This document shows positions 10,901-22,900 of a stretch of DNA of 64,000 nt, piece by piece. A model generated the notes under the pieces. The model searched no databases, had not been told where the DNA came from, and saw only the letters and a program-made list of their open reading frames with translations. The DNA is from Ehretia macrophylla (taxonomy: Eukaryota; Streptophyta; Magnoliopsida; Boraginales; Ehretiaceae): NCBI GenBank assembly GCA_037974665.1, contig CM075783.1, positions 39,941,712 to 40,005,711 of the forward strand, given 5' to 3'. The first letter of the stretch is position 1. The number at the start of each line of letters is the position of its first letter. Made by a program: the position numbers and the translations under genes.

Positions 10901-11630
10901 GTGTCCTAAAACTGATGAAAATGTTTGATTTTGGGCTCCAAAAACAGGTGAAGCCCAGTAGGCTTGCTGCCCCCATCGTAGAGCTGTCGGAGAGCTTTCC
11001 AACAGTATGTTGTGGACCGTATAACTCCTTGTGGATCAAAAGTTATGGGCACCGGAGCGACAGAGACATGGTCCCAGGCCCCATGCCCTCGGTTTGCGGG
11101 CCCAGCTTCTACGTGAAGCAAAGTTGTCTTGCCCAAAGTGCCATGGGATTCGATAATATAAATGTGATGGATTAGGTTGTTGTCCTTTTCTAGGCTCACA
11201 ACGTACGATCCGGGAAAGAAAAATAGCGCAAAAGAAGAAAAGTGTCCTAAAATTGATGAAAATGTTCAATTTTGGGCTCCAAAAATAGGCGCAGCTGAGC
11301 GGGATTGCTACCCCTATCGTAGAACTCTCGGAGAGCTTTCCAACGGTATGCTGTGCGCCGCGTAATTCCTTACGGATCAAAAGTTATGCGCACCGGAGCG
11401 ACGAATACCTGGTCACAAGTCCCACGCCCTCGGTTTGCGGGCCCAACCTCTACGTGAAGTGAAGTTGTCATGCCCAATGTGTCATGGGATTCGGTAATAG
11501 AAATGTGATTGATTAGGTTGTCGTCCTTTTTACGGCTGACGATGTACAATTCGGGATGGAAAAACAATGCAAAAGAAGAAATGTGTCCCAAAATTGATGA
11601 AAACGTTCGATTTTGGGCTCCGAGCGCAGC
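7946..11630. repeat. Satellite array 2, 341-bp monomers (about 11 copies)
   Basis: Same 341-bp satellite as array 1. The two units whose rare GAAAACTACC variant starts near 8511 and 9192 are nearly identical, 681 bp apart, with a differing unit between them, so this part is a two-monomer higher-order repeat. The final monomer lacks 8 bp near 11621 and is interrupted at 11630 by LTR C. The monomer type is the same as in array 1 and the first part of array 3 (AGCGCAAAAG and GATGAAAACG variants). Confidence 0.95.
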
Positions 11631-12265
11631 TGTCACATCCCCAACCCGACCTATGGAGGCTAGAATAGGGCGTGAACTAATCGTTCTCATTATATTACAG
11701 CTAAAACCGATTGACGAAGGTTAAGCTTATCCGTTAGACTAGATCTCCAAAAGTTTTTCGAAAAATCAGCAGCATAACGACTCTAATTGGGCTCTTTAGT
11801 TTGACCTAATTTTCTAAACGCCTCAAAACTTTCAATCCCAAATTTGATTCCAACTAAGATTACTATTTATCACCAACTGATATCCCTACTATTTATCTCA
11901 AGGTCTCGTTTGATTAATACCTAGCATGGTAGCTATGTCTCGTTTATTTGTTAATTCCTGTTACACAAGTGTCTGATATCCCTTAGCCTACAAATGTGTA
12001 CCTGCTTAAGATTGGATAGATTCATTTTACTTGGCTCTTTGCCTAATACTTCATAAGCCTGTAGTAACTACTAATCAAAGTGGTGATAGCAAAACGATCA
12101 AAAGAGTGTCTGTCTAGTTATAGTCAGTACAAACCAAAATTAGACCCCAAATTACAACGGGGGTCATTTACAATAACAACGACAAACAACATAAGAGATA
12201 GTCTTCAAAACAAACATATCGTTCACAAAATAGCCACAGTCAAGTAAGGCACGTAGGGCAGGCAA

Positions 12266-12337
12266 TCACTCCAAGGAGTCATCAATAGGCACGTTATCCT
12301 CGGGTACCTGTTCCTGATCTTCTTCACCTGTGATGAT
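12266..12337 (-). other. Acidic open frame in LTR C (micro-ORF counterpart)
   Basis: On the - strand this reads GEEDQEQVPEDNVP then IDDSLE and TGA, the same peptide end as in LTRs A and B. The ATG found in D and E is absent. A longer 107-codon frame in another phase (12223-12546) overlaps it and has a same-length counterpart in LTR A. Confidence 0.3.
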
Positions 12338-13783
12338 AAAAGAGGGTGAGTCCTTATGAACTCAGCGAGGGGGAACGAGAAATATGTTTTGAAAACCCTT
12401 TTTCCAGTTAAACTATGAAAAACCCTTTTTGAAAGCATGACATATAACACAAGTAAGTTTATAACATAATATAAATATAAACGAACATAATTACTCGTCT
12501 TTCCTCCCCGAGGTCTTCTAGGAACCAAGCGAAAGTACTTAATCACATAGTGAAAAGGATACGGTGAGCTTTTGCTCTCAATTCATTTCCAATACCAGTT
12601 GTTGTGACCGACTTCAAATCATCCACTTATCACGCCAAATGGGTGTACTCCGGATGTACCCCGAAAACCTACAACCCAACTCTCCGATGAAGTCTATCCC
12701 TCAAGCGAGAGAGGGAATTGGACCATGGTAGTCACGGTTGCACCGGCAAGCCCGATGCCGCTCGGTGTGCGTGAAACGCTACCATGCCAGAATGAAAAGT
12801 TGCAACCTTGTATGCAATGCACATTTATAACATTTAACATATCACATTAGGAGGACAACAAAGTAGGTTGCCTCCGAGCAGTTATAAGATCACGCATTGA
12901 CAAGTAAACACACGAGATATGCTTTGACATGTAATTTCACTTGTAAAGCACATGGAGTTATATGAATATTAAACGGGCAGCCATGTAACACATGTAAATC
13001 AAGTCATATAACTCATTTCGGGGTTCACGTAATCAAGTAATAAGATAATACAAGCTTGCAACGACGTTTACATGAGACCGGGTGCAAGAAAAGTCTACTT
13101 ATCAACATGTAATCATTGGGAATTACATTGAGGGCTGTAAGGATAATTACGGGTGGCCTATTAACCTTCCTCAACATCATTTATAATTCACAAAAGAATG
13201 GTTTATAACTCGGGAACCTACGGGGCCATTAGGGTTTTCTAGGCCGTGCTTGGGGTTGGTTCGTTTGCTAAGCACCGTAAGCAACTCTTAAACCATTTCA
13301 AGAATGCTTAACATTTATTAGGCAGCCCACTAATCACATAGTTAGACACAATAACCATAGGATCAACACTTAGCGAGTTTTCATGGTCAATAGGTTTCAA
13401 TTCATGCTTACACGTGCGATTAAGCCACAAGTTGTCACGTAATTAAACCCAAGCCATGCATCGATTAATTAAAACATCCTCAATCATCCAAAGCAGTCCA
13501 CACAACATCCAAGTGCCACAATCCCAAGCATTCAATACCACAAGAGAAGTTACAACATTTTTCAATGCATATCACTAAACAAAGACCTCACTGCAATGGT
13601 CTGTTTTCCCACGATCATTTGGACAAGAAAACAATCTCTAATTCTAGTGAACAAAATGTCAAATTAAATCTTAATGAGTGATTTAAATCCAGAAACAAAC
13701 CTCGCATCATTTGGAGTTTGGGCTTAGGAGTTATGGCCAAAACCGTGAGACTACGCAAAACTGTCCAGTTTTAGACATATTAC

Positions 13784-14165
13784 GATTTTTGCCAATTTTG
13801 AGGGTCTTAGATTCATAATTGGCTTTTGTCTATTTCTGACAAAAATGTCCAGAACTGAAAAATATAGCAACCTACCAATTTGAATGCATTTTATACATCA
13901 TTTGTGAGGCTAAAATAGTTTCGTTCTACAAGGTTAGAAGGCTGCCAGATTCTACTTCAACTTTCAAATCTTTTTCAGATTTAGATACCTTTCGATGTTT
14001 TTCTATTTTGGAGGCCTTAGAGTCAGCATTAGCCTTGGCCTATTTCAACGACAAATGCTCAGAACTGGCAAAACTAGTCACCTAGAAATTTTCATGCATT
14101 TTCAACATCATTTACCAGGCCAAATGTACTTCGCTCTACCACGTCAGAAATCTGCCAACAACGCG
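13784..14165 (-). repeat. Diverged tandem duplication inside LTR C (about 210-bp unit)
   Basis: Units of roughly 13784-13993 and 13994-14165 share, in the same order, a GAT..TTTT start, GTCCAGAACTG / CTCAGAACTGGC, a TGCATTTT..ACATCATTT block, TTCGTTCTAC / TTCGCTCTAC and CTGCCA. The offset between matching blocks is about 210 bp and identity is moderate, so the duplication is old. It lies in the part of the LTR upstream of the promoter region (element orientation). Confidence 0.65.
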
Positions 14166-15154
14166 ATTTTACCTATCTTCAAGTTCTAGCCAAATATCTA
14201 GCCATGCATGGTCATATAAGCTCATATACACACATATACAACAACTAAAGAGGTAAATATAGTCATATGATGGCATGCATGTGATTTTTGAAATCTTTTA
14301 AAAGAGATTAACCCTCACCTTAGCAAGATAATAGATGAAGATGCACAATGCTCTTGAAGATGCACAAAAAGGCCTTCTCTCCTTGCTTGGCCGAGAGATA
14401 GCTTGTGATTCTTTTAATTCCTAGCTTAATTATCATGTTTTTAGTATGTGCATGTGGTTAGAACAAAAGGAAATGAAATAAAAACTATCAAACATACCTA
14501 GGGCCGAAATGAAGAGTTCTATGAGCTTGCATGCATTTTTTCTTGATTTTTGCTTGCTTGGGCTGCTATGGATGAGTCTCTTAGAGTCCTTGAGTGCCTA
14601 GGAGAACCTTAGAAGATGAGCTAGAGCTATGGAGCTTAAGGATGCAGCCTTGGCCGAGAGATAGAGAGAAAATGAGAGAATGAAAGCTTGAGAGAAAGAA
14701 ATAGAATGTTGGTGTATGTGGTCGGCCTTGAGCTACTAAAAATCTGACTTTGTGCTATCTTTGAACATTATTTGAATTGTTTGGCATGCTTTGGTGATGT
14801 GGCCGGGACAAGCATGCTTGGTGATGGCTTTGGTTTCATTTTTTTATGCATTGTTTTAAGTGTCTATGTCATAGCTTGTCTAGGAATGTTTTTAATTTAT
14901 GCAATTCTTGTCAAATGCATGTTATGGTCGGCCAAAGCATTGTTCAATTCTGAATTTTTGTCATGTTTTGAGGTTTATTTTATTGTAAGTGCATGGGTTT
15001 TGCAAAAGAATAAAGAATAAAGAATAAAGAATGTCTAGTGTTTAGCGTTTTGTCTTTTAGTGCATTGACTTTGGATTAGAATATTAGTTAGTGGAGTTAG
15101 TAGGATTATTCTATAGTCTAGTGCTTCGTGTATGATACTTTCTTGATTAGCGTG

Positions 15155-15350
15155 TAGGCACGTTTTCCTAGGTCTAGGGCACGCACTATGAGGTAAGGCA
15201 CAAACTACGAGACGAATGCACGTATTCCAAGTAAATACACGCAACTCTAAATGAATGCACGTAAATCAAGACATGACACTTAAACCTAGGTCAAGGCACG
15301 CAATTCAAGGTTAGGGCACACAAAATGAGGTATCACATGCAAATCGAGGT
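15155..15350 (-). repeat. Degenerate short repeats at the outer (U3) end of LTR C
   Basis: A loose series of GCACGyAA(A/T)TC-like units about 20 bp apart (for example near 15215, 15255, 15294 and 15315) occupies the outermost LTR part. Similar GCACGCAAAACGAGAT units lie at the matching end of the D LTRs (about 52510-52545 and 58846-58882) and a related pattern follows the start of LTR E (about 61400-61445). A seven-base ATAAAGA repeat of three copies lies nearby at 15009-15032. Repeats at this place often act as LTR enhancers; that role is inferred. Confidence 0.5.
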
Positions 15351-15360
15351 CGAGCCTCAT

Positions 15361-18300
15361 AGCAACCGAGCAGGCTTGCTACCCCCGTCGTAGAGCTCTC
15401 AAAGAGCTTTCCAACGGTATGTTGTGCACCGCGTAACTCCTTACGGATCAAAAGTTATAGGCTCTGGAGCGACAAATACCTAGTCACAAGCCCCACGCCC
15501 TCGATTTACAGGCCTAACCTCTACATGAAGTGAAGTTGTCATGCACAAGGTGCCGTGGGATTCGGTAATAGAAATGTGATTGATTAGATTGTCGTCCTTT
15601 TCGCGGCTAACGACGTACGATCCGCGACGAAATAACAGCGAAAAGGAAGAAAATTATCCCGAAACTAATGAAAACATTCAATTTTGGACTCCAAAAATAG
15701 GCGCAGCCTTCGAAGGCTTGCTACCCCCGTCGTAGAGCTCTTGGAGAGATTTCCAACGGTATGTTGTGCGCCGCGTAACTCCTTACGGATCAAAAGTTAC
15801 GGGCAAAGGAGCAACGGAGACCTGGTCCCAAGCCCCATGCCCTCGGTTTGCGGGCCCAACCTCTATGTGAAGTGAAGTTGTCTTGCCCAGGGTACCGTGG
15901 GATTCGATAATAGAAATGTGATGGATTAGGTTGTTGTCCTTTTCTAGGCTCACGACGTACGATCTGGGAAGGAAAAACAGCGTAAAAGAAGAAAAGTATC
16001 CCAAAATTGATGAAAACGTTTAATTTTGGGCTCCAAAAATGGGCACAGCCTAGCAGGCTTGCTGCCCCTGTTGTAGAACTCTCGGAGAGCTCTCCAACGG
16101 TATGTTATGCACTGTGTAATTCCTTATGGATGAAAAATTATGGGCACCGGAGCGACGGATACCTGGTCACAAGCCCCACGCCTTCGGTTTGAGGGCCCAA
16201 CCTCTATGTGAAGTGAAGTTGTCATGCCCAAGGTGTCATGGGATTCGGTAATAGAAATGTGATGGATTAGGTTGTCGTCCTTTTAGCGGCTGACGACATA
16301 CGAACCGGGATGGAAAAACAGCGCAAAAGAAGAAAAATATCCAGAAATTGATGAAAAAGTTTGATTTTGGGCTTTGAAAAGTGGCGCAGCTGAGCAAGAT
16401 TGTTGTCCCCATTGTAGAGCTCTCGGAGAGCTTTCCAACGGTATGCTGTGCACCATGTAACGCCATTCGGATCAAAAGTTTTGGGCACCGAAGCGATAGA
16501 GACCTGGTCCCAAACCCCACACCCTTGGTTTGCAGGCCCAGCCTCTTCGTGAAGCGAAGTTGTCTTGCCCAAGGTGCCATTGGATTTGGTAATAGAAATG
16601 TGATGGATTAGGTTGTCATCTTTTTCGCGGCTCACGACGTACGATCCTAGACAGAAAAATAGCGCAAAAGAAGAAAAATATCCCAAAACTAATGAAAACG
16701 TTCAATTTTGGGCTCCTAAAATAGGCGCAGCCTAGCAGGCTTGCTGCCCCTGTCGTAGAGCTCTCAGAGAGCATTCCAACGGTATGTTGTGCACCGCGTA
16801 ACTCCTTACGGATCAAAAGTTATGGGCATCGGAGCGACGGAGACATGGTCCCAAGCCCTACGCCCTTGGTTTGCGGGCCCAGCCTCTACTTGAAGCGAAG
16901 TTGTCTTGCCCAAGGTGCCATGGGATTTGATAATAGAAATATGATAGATTAAGTTGTCATCCTTTTCGCGGCTCACGACGTACTATCCGGGATGCAAAAA
17001 AAGTGCAAAAGAAGAAAAGTATCCCAAAACTGATGAAAACGTTTGATTTTGGGATCCAAAATAGGCGCAGCCGAGCAAGCTTGCTGCCCCAATCGTAGAG
17101 CTCTCGGAGAGCTTTCCAACGGTGTGCTATGCGCCACGTAACTACTTACGAATCAAAAGTGATGGGCACTAGAGCGACGGAGACCTGGTCTCAAGCCGCA
17201 CGCTTCGGTTTGCGGGCCCAGCCACTACGTGAAGCGAAGTTGTCTTGCCAAGGAGCCGTGGGATTCGATAATAGAAATGTGATGGATTAGGTTGTTGTCC
17301 TTTTTACGGCTCACGACGTACGATCCGGGAAGAAAAAACTGCTCAAAACTAAAAAAGTGTCCCGAAACTAATAAAAATGTTTGATTTTGGGCTATGAAAA
17401 TAGGCGCAGTCGAGAAGGCTTGCTGCCCTCGTCGTAGAGCTCTCGGAGAACTTTCCAACCATATGTTGTGCGCCGTGTAAATCCTTACGGATCAAAAGTT
17501 ATGTGCATCGGAGCGACGGATACCTGGTCACAAGCCCCACACCCTCAGTTTGCGGGCCCAAAATCTACGTGAAGTGAAGTTGTCATGCCCAAGGTGTCAT
17601 GGGATTCGGTAATAGAAATGTGATGGATTAGGTTGTCGTCCTTTTTGCAACTGATGACGTACGACCCGTGACGAAAAAACAGCGCAAAAGAAGAAAAATG
17701 TCCCAAAATTGATCAAAACGTTTGATTTTGGGTGCCAAAATAGGCGCAATCGAGCAGGCTTACTACCCCCGTCGTAGAGCTCTCAGAGAGCTTTCCAACA
17801 ATATGTTGTGCGCCACGTAACTCTTTACGGATCAAAAGTTATGGGCACCGGAGCGACGGAGACTTGGTCCAGAGCCCCACGCCCTCGGTTTATGGGCCCA
17901 GCCTCTGCGTGAAGTGAAGTTGTCTTGCCCAAGGTGCCATGGGATTCGATAATAGAAATGTGATGGATTAGGTTGTCATCCTTTTCGCGGCTCTCGACGT
18001 ACGATCCGGGACGCAGAAACAGCGCAAAAGAAGAAAAATGTCCTAAAATTGATGAAAACATTTGATTTTGGGATCCAAAAATAGGCGCAGCCGAGCAAGG
18101 CTGCTGCCCCGGTCGTAGAACTCTCGGAGAGCTTTCCATCGGTTTGCTGTGCACCGCATAACTGCTAACGGATCAAAAGTAATGGGCACCGGAGCGACAG
18201 AGACATAGTCCCAAGCCCCACGCCCTCGATTTGCGGGCCCAGCCTCTACATGAAGCGAAGTTGTCTTGCCAAGGTGCCGTGGGATTTGATAATAGAAATG

Positions 18301-21300
18301 TGATGGATTAGGTTGTCGTCCTTTTTGCAGCTCACGACGTACGATCCGGGGCGAAAAAATAGCTCAAAAGAAGAAAAGTGTCCCAAAACTGATGAAAACG
18401 TTTCTATTTAGGGCTCTGAAAATAGGCACAGTAGAGCAGGCTTGCTGCCTCTACCGTAGTGCTCTCGGAGAACTTTCCAACGATATGCTGTGCGCCGCAT
18501 AAATCCTTACGGATCAAAAGTTATGGGCACTGGAGCGACGGATACCTGGTCACAAGCCTCACGCCCTCGGTTTGCAGGCCTAACCTCTACGTGAAGTGAA
18601 GTTGTCAAGCCCAAGGTGTTTTGGAATTCGGTAATAGAAATGTGATGGATTAGGTTGTCGTCTTTTTTGCGGTTGACGACGTACAATCCGTGACGAAAAA
18701 ATATCGCAAAAGAAGAAAAGTGTCACAAAATTGATGAAAACATTCGATTTTGGGATCCAAAACTGGCGTAATCGAGCAGCCTTGCTACCCCCGTCGTAGA
18801 GCTCTCAGAGAGCTTTCCAACGGTATGTTGTGCACTGCGTAACTCCTTACGGATCAAAAGTTATAGGCACCAGAGCGACGAAGACCTGGTCCCAAGCCCC
18901 ACCCCCTCGGTTTGCGGGCCCAGCCTGTATGTTAAGCGAAGTTGTCTTACCCAAGGTATGGTGGGATTCGATAATAGAAATGTGATGGATTAGGTTTTTG
19001 TCCTTTTCTAGGCTCACGACGTGTGATCGGGGAAGGAAAAACAGCGCAAAAGAAGAAAAGTGTCCCAAAATTGATGAAAACGTTCAATTTTGGGCTCCAA
19101 AAATAGGCGCAGCCAAGCAGGCTTGCTACCCTTGTCGTAGAGCTCTCAGAGAACTTTCCAACGGTATGCTATGCGCCGCGTAACTCCTTACGGATCAAAA
19201 GTTATGGCCAAATGAGTGACGGAGACTTGCTCCCAAGCCGCACGCCCTTGATTTGCTAGCCTAGCCTCTATGTGAAGCGAAGTTGTCTTGCCCAAGGTAC
19301 CATGGGATTCGATAATAGAAATGTGATGGATTAGGTTGTCGTCCTTTTCTAGGCTCACGACGTACGATCCGGGAAGGAAAAACAGTGCAAAAGAAGAAAA
19401 GTGTCCTAAAACTGATGAAAACGTTCAATTTTGGGCTCCAAAAATAGGCGCAGCCGAGCAGGCTTGCTACCACTATAGTAGAGCTCTCAGTGAGCTTTCC
19501 AACGGTATGCTGTGCGCCGCGTAACTCTTTACGGATCAAAAGTTATGGGCACCGGAGCGACGGATACCTAGTCACAAGCCCCACGCCCTCGATTTATGTG
19601 CCCAACCTCTATGTGAAGTGAAGTTGTCAAGCCCAAGGTGTCATGGGATTCGGTAATAGATATGTGATGGATTAGGTTGTCGTCCTTTTCGCGGATGACG
19701 ACGTACCAGTTGGGACAGAAAAATCGTGCAAAAGAAGAAAAATATCTCAAAATTGATGAAAAAGTTCAATTTTGGGCTCCAAAAATAGGCGGCCGGCAAT
19801 ATTGTTGCCCCCGTCGTAGAGCTCTCAGAGAGCTTTCCAACGGTATGCTGTGCACCGAGTAGCGGTTTACGGATCAAAAGTTATGGGCATCGGAGCGATA
19901 GAGACCTGGTCCCAAGCCCCACGACCTCAGATTGTGGGCCCAACCTCTAAGTGTAGCGAAGTTGTCTTGCCCAAGATGCCATGGGATTTAGTAATAGAAA
20001 TGTGATGGATTAGGTTGTCGTCCTTTTCGCGGCTCACGACGTACGATCCTAGACGGAAAAACAGCGCAAAAGAAGAAAAGTATCCCAAAACTGATGAAAA
20101 TGTTCAATTTTGGGCTCCTAAAATAGGTGCAGTGGAGCAGGCTTGCTGCCCCCGTCGTAGAGCTCTAGGAGAACCTTTCAACGGTATGCTGTGCACTGCG
20201 TAACTCCTTACGGATCAAAAGTTATGGGCAAAGGAGCGATGAAGACCTGGTCCTGAGCCCTACGCCCTCGGTTTGCGGGCCCAGCCTCTACGAGAAGCGA
20301 AGTTGTCTTGCCCAAGGTGCAGTGGGATTTGATAATAGAAATGTGATGGATTAGGTTGTCGTCCTTTTCACGGTTGACGACATATGAACCGGGACGGAAA
20401 AACAGCGCAAAAGAAGAAAAGTGTCCCGAAATTGTTGAAAACGTTCGATTTGGTCTCCGAAAATAGGCAAAGCCGAGCAAGATTGTTTTCCCCTTCGTAG
20501 AGCTCTCAGAAAGCTTTCCAACGTTATGTTGTGCACCGTGTAACGCCTTACGAATCAAAAGTTATAGGCACCGGAGCGACGTAGACAAGGTCCCAAGCCC
20601 CACGGCCTCGGTTTGCGAGCCTAGCCTTTACATGAAGCGAAGTTGTCTTGCCCAAGGTACCATGGGATTCGATAATAAAAATGTGATGGATTACGTTGTC
20701 GTCCTTTTCACGGCTCACGACGTACGATCCTAGACGGAAAAATAGCGCAAAAGAAGAAAAGTATCTTGAAACTAATGAAAATGTTTGACTTTGGGATCCA
20801 AAAACAGGCGCAGCTGAGTAGGCTTGCTTCCCCCGTCGTAGAGCTTTCGGAGAACTTTCCAACGGTATGTTGTGCACCGCTTAACTCCTTACGGATCAAA
20901 AGTTATGGGCACCGGAGCGACAGAGACCTGGTCCCAAGCCCTACGCCCTCGGTTTGCGGGCCCAGCCTCTACCTGAAGCGAATTTATCTTGCCCAAGGTG
21001 TCGTGGGATTCGATAATAGAAATGTGATGGATTAGGTTGTCGTCCTTTTCGCGGCTCACGACGTACGATCCAGAATGAAAAAATAGCGCAAAAGTAGAAA
21101 AGTGTCCCGAAACTGATGAAAACATTCGATTTTTGGCTCCAAAAATAGGCGTAGCCGAGCAGGTTTTCTACCATGTCGTAGAGCTCTCGAAGAGCTTTCT
21201 AACAGTATGCTGTGCGCTACGTAACTCCTTATGGATCAAAACTTATGGGCACCGGAGCAACAGACACCTGGTCACAAGCCCCATGCCCTCGGTTTGCGGG

Positions 21301-22900
21301 CCCAACTTCTATGTGAAGTGAAGTTGTCATGCCCATGGTGCCATGGGATTCAGTAATAGAAATGTGATTAATTAGGTTGTCATCATTTTCGTGGTTGACG
21401 ACGTACAATCCGAGACGAAAAAATAGCGGAAAAGAAGAAAAGTGTCCCAAACCTGATGAAAATGTTCGATTTTGGGCTTCGAAAATAGGCACAACCGAGC
21501 AGGCTTGCTGCCCCCATCGAAGAACTCACGGAGAGCTTTCCAACGGTATGCTGTGCGCCACATAACTCCTTACGGATCAAAAGTTATGGGTAAATGAGCG
21601 ACGGAGACCTGGTCCCAAGCCCCACGCCCTCGGTTTGCGGGGCTAGCCTCTACATGAAACGAAGTTGTCTTGCCCAAGGTGTTGTGGGGTTCAATAATAA
21701 AAATGTGATGGATTAGGTTGTCATCCTTTTCTAGGCTCACGACGTATGATCCGAGATGGAAAAACAGCGCAAAAGAAGAAAAGTGTCCTAAAACTGATGA
21801 AAATGTTCAATTTTGGGCTCCAAAAATAGGCGCAGCCGAGCATGCTTGCTACCCCCATCGTAGAGCTCTCGGAAAGCTTTCCAACAGTATGTTGTGCGCC
21901 ACGTAACTCCTTAAGGATCAAAAGTCATGGGCACCAAAGCGACGAAAACCTGGTCACAAGCCCCACGCCCCCGGTTTGCGGGCCCAACCTCTATGGGAAG
22001 TGAAGTTGTCATGCCCAAGGTGTAGTGGGATTCGTTAATAGAAATGTGATGGATTATGTTGTCGTCCTTTTTGCGGCTGATGACGTATGAACCGGGACGA
22101 AAAAACTGTGCAAAAGAAGAAAAATGTCCTGAAATGGATGAAAATGTTTGATTTTGGGCTCAGAAAGCAGGTGCAGCTGATTAAGATTGCTGCCCCCATT
22201 GTAGAGCTCTTGGAGAGCTTTCCAACGGTATGTTGTGCACCGCGTAAATCCTTACAGATCAAAAGTTATGGGCACCGGAACGACGGAGACATGGTCCCAA
22301 GTCCCACGTCCTCGGTTTGCGGGCCCAGCCTCTACATCAAGCGAAGTTGTCTTGTCCAAGGTGCCGTGGGATTCGATAATAGAAATATTATGGATTAGGT
22401 TGTCATCCATTTCACGGCTCACCACGTACGATCCGGGATGAAAAAAAAGCGCAAAAGAAGAAAATGTCCCGAAACTATTGAAAATGTTCAATTTTAGGCT
22501 TCGAAGATAGGCTCAGCCGAGCAAGCTTGCTGCCCCCGTCATAGAGCTCTTAGAGAGATTTCCAACGGTTTGTTGTGCGCTATGTAACTCCTTACGGATC
22601 AAAAGTTATAGGCACGGGAGCGACAGAGACGTGGTCCTAAGCCCCATGCCATCGGTTTGCGGGCCAGCCTCTACGTGAAGCGAAGTTGTCTTGCCCAAGG
22701 TGCCATGGGATTCGGTAATAGAAATGTGATGGATTAGGTTGTCGTCCTTTTCGGCTCATGACAAACGATCTGGGACGAAATAACAGTGCAAAAGTAGAAA
22801 AGTATCCCGAAACAGATGAAACCGTTCCATTTTGGGCTCCAAAAATAGGCACAACTGAGCAGGCTAGCTATCATCGTCGTAGAGCTCTAGGAGAGCTTTC
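15361..22900. repeat. Satellite array 3, proximal part: same subfamily as arrays 1 and 2 (about 22 monomers)
   Basis: Period is 341 bp as elsewhere. Units here mostly carry AGCGCAAAAG, GATGAAAACG and CCCAAGGTG variants. They mix two versions of the segment after the anchor: GGATACCTGGTCACAAG with AAGTGAAG, and GAGACCTGGTCCCAAG with AAGCGAAG. The order of the two versions is irregular (often one of the first followed by one to four of the second), so there is no fixed dimer. The array starts at LTR C in mid-monomer. Short open frames of 60-140 codons on both strands recur every unit or two and are not genes. The boundary with the distal subfamily is gradual, about 22.5-23.8 kb. Confidence 0.93.

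Larger units (their letters stand above)
11631..15359 (-). mobile_element. LTR C: long LTR of the element A family inserted in a satellite monomer
   Basis: It starts at 11631 with TGTCACATCC, a CpG-decayed version of the family terminus TGTCACGCC, and runs about 3.7 kb in - orientation to a probable TG/CA end near 15358-15359. The first 1.25 kb match LTRs A and B. Satellite resumes at about 15361 in register: 256 bp from the last monomer anchor to 11630 plus 84 bp after the LTR make about one 341-bp unit. Flanks GCAGC (11626-11630) and GCAAC (15362-15366) look like a 5-bp target duplication with one change, with two extra bases (TA) at the right edge. No PBS or coding region adjoins it, so it is best read as a solo LTR. 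Frames inside it (12223-12546, 13995-14189, 14772-15020) are LTR sequence. Confidence 0.85.

Noticed and set aside
14772-15020. Hydrophobic 82-codon frame in LTR C
   Set aside because: T-rich LTR DNA naturally encodes hydrophobic residues; no counterpart in the other LTRs, and it is opposite to element orientation.
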